Shown piece by piece: positions 62,060 through 64,000 of a DNA stretch of 64,000 nucleotides. Origin of the DNA: Flavobacterium daemonense (GTDB lineage Bacteria > Bacteroidota > Bacteroidia > Flavobacteriales > Flavobacteriaceae); the NCBI RefSeq assembly GCF_007341385.1, contig NZ_VJYD01000010.1, forward strand, positions 62,001-126,000, written 5' to 3'. The notes under the pieces are model-generated. The model saw nothing but the letters and a program-made list of their open reading frames with translations. It had not been told where the DNA came from and did no database searches. A program made the translations under genes and the position numbers. The stretch's first letter is position 1. Every line of letters starts with the position of its first letter.

Positions 62060-62125
62060 AACCGCAAAGTGCGCAAGGTTTTTTTTATATTGTATGTGTT
62101 TACAAAACGTTAAGTTCGCAAAGCT
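62060..62125. repeat. AACCGCAAAGTGCGCAAGG repeat in the proA-proB spacer
   Basis: AACCGCAAAGTGCGCAAGG at 62060 and a weaker CGTTAAGTTCGCAAAGC at about 62108 belong to the CGCAAAG family. The rest of the spacer (about 62145-62180) has ATCTAAAATCTAAA words. Confidence 0.6.
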
Positions 62126-62184
62126 TTATCTACAATTAAATTTCAAGTTCCAATAATCTAAAATCTAAACTCTAAAATCTAAAA

Positions 62185-63378
62185 TTATCTTATCTGTCCT
62201 TTTCCGTACACGTACCATTTATTTGTTACGAGATGTTGAAGTCCAATTGGACCGCGTTGATGCAATTTATCAGTACTTATTGCTAATTCTCCACCAAGAC
62301 CAAATTGCCCGCCGTCTGTAAAACGAGTTGAGGCATTTTGATAAACTGCTGCGGCATCTATCGACTCCATAAACTGTTGCGCAACTTCGTTATCTCTTGT
62401 AATAATGGCTGCTGAATGTCCTCCACAATATTTATTGATCATATCGATTGCGTGTTCTTGCGAATCGATTGTTCCAATTACGATTTTATAATCTAGAAAC
62501 TCCTCGTACCAAATATCTTCGTTTTTGATAATTTTGGTATTTTCAAAATTCTCTAACGATTTATCTACAATAACTTCTACTTTTGATTCGATTAAAGCTT
62601 CAATAAGCATTGCTGCGAAGCCTTCAAAATTTGGCAGTTTGGAGTCTATTAAAACTTTATCCAAAGCATTACAAGCCGAAATTTTAGCAGTTTTAGCGTT
62701 TAAAATCACTTTTAAAGCCAAATCTGTGTCGGCATCTTTATGAACGTAAACAAAATTATTCCCGCGTCCGCTTACAATTACTGGGCAAGTTGCATGCGCT
62801 TTTACAAATTCAATTAGTTTTTCACCTCCTCTTGGAACAATTAAATCAACTTTTTGAGTTGGTTTTTCTAAGAAAACTTGAGTTTCTGTTCTGTTGTAAT
62901 TCAGATATTCCACCCAGTCTTTTGCAACTCCGTTTTCTTCTAAGGCTTTGTGCCAAAGACTTACGATTTTCAAATTTGATTTTAAAGATTCTTTTCCTCC
63001 TTTTAACAAAATCTTGTTTCCAGATTTGAAAGCAATTCCTCCCGCTTCGATTGTAACGTCTGGGCGAGATTCATAAATAATTAAAATCGTTCCAAAAGCG
63101 GCTGTTTTATTCACCACTTTTATCCCATTATCATGAGTAAAATGAAAACGCTCAACTCCAACAGGATCTTCTTGAGAAGCTAATTGGTTCAATGATAAAA
63201 TCATTTCGTCGACTTTTTTATCATCTACTTTTAAGCGTTCTTCCATTGCTAAATCTGAGCCGTCGTAATCAGCAAGATCTTCCTGATTGGTTAGGATTAT
63301 CTCATTCCGCTCCTGCTCGACCAGCTTTGCCATGGATCGCAAAACCGCATTGCGTTTTTCAATTGATAATGGATTCAT
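62185..63378 (-). CDS. proA: gamma-glutamyl phosphate reductase
   Basis: A 397-residue aldehyde-dehydrogenase-fold enzyme, the second step of proline synthesis. Blocks are FGTILIIYESRPDVTIEAGG, LKGGKESLKSN and DLIVPRGGEKLIEFV, followed by KTAKISACNALDKVLI with the active-site Cys. TDGGQFGLGGELAISTDKLH, then QRGPIGL, closes the family pattern. It is upstream of proB on the same strand and inside a run of arginine genes. Confidence 0.95.
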   Translation of the reverse strand: MNPLSIEKRNAVLRSMAKLVEQERNEIILTNQEDLADYDGSDLAMEERLKVDDKKVDEMILSLNQLASQEDPVGVERFHFTHDNGIKVVNKTAAFGTILIIYESRPDVTIEAGGIAFKSGNKILLKGGKESLKSNLKIVSLWHKALEENGVAKDWVEYLNYNRTETQVFLEKPTQKVDLIVPRGGEKLIEFVKAHATCPVIVSGRGNNFVYVHKDADTDLALKVILNAKTAKISACNALDKVLIDSKLPNFEGFAAMLIEALIESKVEVIVDKSLENFENTKIIKNEDIWYEEFLDYKIVIGTIDSQEHAIDMINKYCGGHSAAIITRDNEVAQQFMESIDAAAVYQNASTRFTDGGQFGLGGELAISTDKLHQRGPIGLQHLVTNKWYVYGKGQIR

Positions 63379-63383
63379 TTTTT

Positions 63384-63482
63384 TGGTTTAATTGGTTAGT
63401 TGGTTTAATCGTTTAACTGGTTAATCGGTTAATCGGTAATTCGTTTAGTCAATTAAACAGTTAAACGATTAAACAAATTAAC
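63384..63482. repeat. GGTTTAATTGGTTAGTTGG dyad in the argD-proA spacer
   Basis: The left half (GGTTTAATTGGTTAGTTGGT then TTAATCGTTTAACTGG) and right half (ACAGTTAAACGATTAAACAA then ATTAAC) are inverted. It fills the whole space and abuts the argD stop codon. Confidence 0.8.
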
Positions 63483-63483
63483 A

Positions 63484-64000
63484 TTATAGCTCTTCTAAAC
63501 TTTCTTTCAAGGCTTTTACAAACGTATCAATATCTGCTTTTTTCACAGTTAAAGGCGGCAAAATTCTTAATAGATTTTTATTGTTTGCACTTCCTGTAAA
63601 AATGTGTTTTTCAATAATCAATTTCTTTCTTAAAGCTGCTACATCAAAATCAAACTCAACTCCAAGCATTAATCCTTTTCCTTTTACTTGTTTGATTCCG
63701 TCAACTTCTTTGATTTTTTCTAGGAAATATTCATAAACTTCGTTTACATTTTTCTGTAAATCCAGTTTTTCGATTACATCTAAAACTGCAATTCCTGCTG
63801 CACAAGATAAATGACTTCCGCCGAAAGTTGTGCCTAATAATCCGAAACTTGCTTCGAATTTTGGAGAAATTAAAATCGCTCCAACTGGAAATCCGTTCCC
63901 CATCCCTTTTGCAACAGAGATAATATCAGCGTTGATTCCGTGATGTTGAAACGCGAAAAATTTTCCACTTCTTCCGTATCCAGATTGCACTTCATCTAAA
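63484..64000 (-). CDS. argD: acetylornithine-type aminotransferase (class III), 5' end outside window
   Basis: The C-terminal 171 residues of a class III aminotransferase. The visible part begins LDEVQSGYGRSGKFFAFQHH at the right edge. IISVAKGMGNGFPVGAILIS carries the PLP-binding Lys, and TFGGSHLSCAAGIAVLDVIE follows. The C-terminal LLRILPPLTVKKADIDTFV is conserved. In this context it transaminates N-acyl-glutamate semialdehyde in arginine synthesis. The gene continues beyond base 64000 with its start missing, and an apparent internal start at 63990 (GTG) is not real. Confidence 0.92.
   Translation of the reverse strand, partial: LDEVQSGYGRSGKFFAFQHHGINADIISVAKGMGNGFPVGAILISPKFEASFGLLGTTFGGSHLSCAAGIAVLDVIEKLDLQKNVNEVYEYFLEKIKEVDGIKQVKGKGLMLGVEFDFDVAALRKKLIIEKHIFTGSANNKNLLRILPPLTVKKADIDTFVKALKESLEEL

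Overview
The window looks like chromosomal DNA of a Flavobacterium or close relative (Bacteroidota, Flavobacteriia). It is AT-rich. Promoter-like sites match the Bacteroidota -33/-7 form (TTTG, about 19 nt, TAnnTTTG). A pectate lyase carries a C-terminal tail of the type IX secretion kind. The gene set (YtxJ bacillithiol protein, N-acylornithine-type transcarbamylase, DUF6377 regulator) is typical of this group. I saw no rRNA, tRNA, CRISPR array, prophage or transposase gene.

Layout. 1-6.1 kb: a DNA-maintenance and stress neighbourhood, with a DUF72 protein and an Fpg/Nei glycosylase overlapping by ATGA, an acidic protein, a DUF5661 protein, a 53-aa DUF1328 membrane protein, a type IB topoisomerase with a small SAP/Rho-N-like partner, and a DUF4142 lipoprotein. 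6.3-10.5 kb: aldo/keto reductase, zinc alcohol dehydrogenase, cupin and AraC regulator, all on the minus strand with long repeats between them. 10.7-23 kb: a GH2 beta-galactosidase-like enzyme, TlpA thioredoxin, an ArsR/Old Yellow Enzyme operon, an acyltransferase, a DUF1349 gene broken by one stop codon, a GH3 glucosidase and a DUF6377 regulator. 23-36 kb: a large acyl-CoA dehydrogenase/oxidase, an EamA exporter divergent from a MocR regulator, bestrophin channel, universal stress protein, two-component system, Omp85-like barrel, aspartase and a pentapeptide-repeat protein. 36-52 kb: mostly housekeeping (GNAT, guaC, miaE, glyA, fumarylacetoacetase, agmatine deiminase and N-carbamoylputrescine amidase, OmpA protein, DUF808 protein, clpB). 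52-56.6 kb: YtxJ, a DUF2157-type membrane pair and a pectate lyase behind a LacI-like operator. 56.7-64 kb: a minus-strand arginine/proline cluster read as argD (partial), proA, proB, argF', argB, argE, argH.

The most striking feature is not a gene. Many spacers hold quasi-palindromic repeats from a dozen or so unrelated sequence families. These include three full copies, each exactly 100 bp, and one half copy of a palindrome with TGTCATTTCGACGAAGG ends. In at least two places a repeat arm runs into a gene and supplies its last codons or stop codon. Two regulator genes (AraC and ArsR) have a TAnnTTTG box exactly 4 nt before the ATG, which suggests leaderless mRNAs. I did not find a clear new defence or mobile system. 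The repeat architecture is the best candidate for something undescribed.
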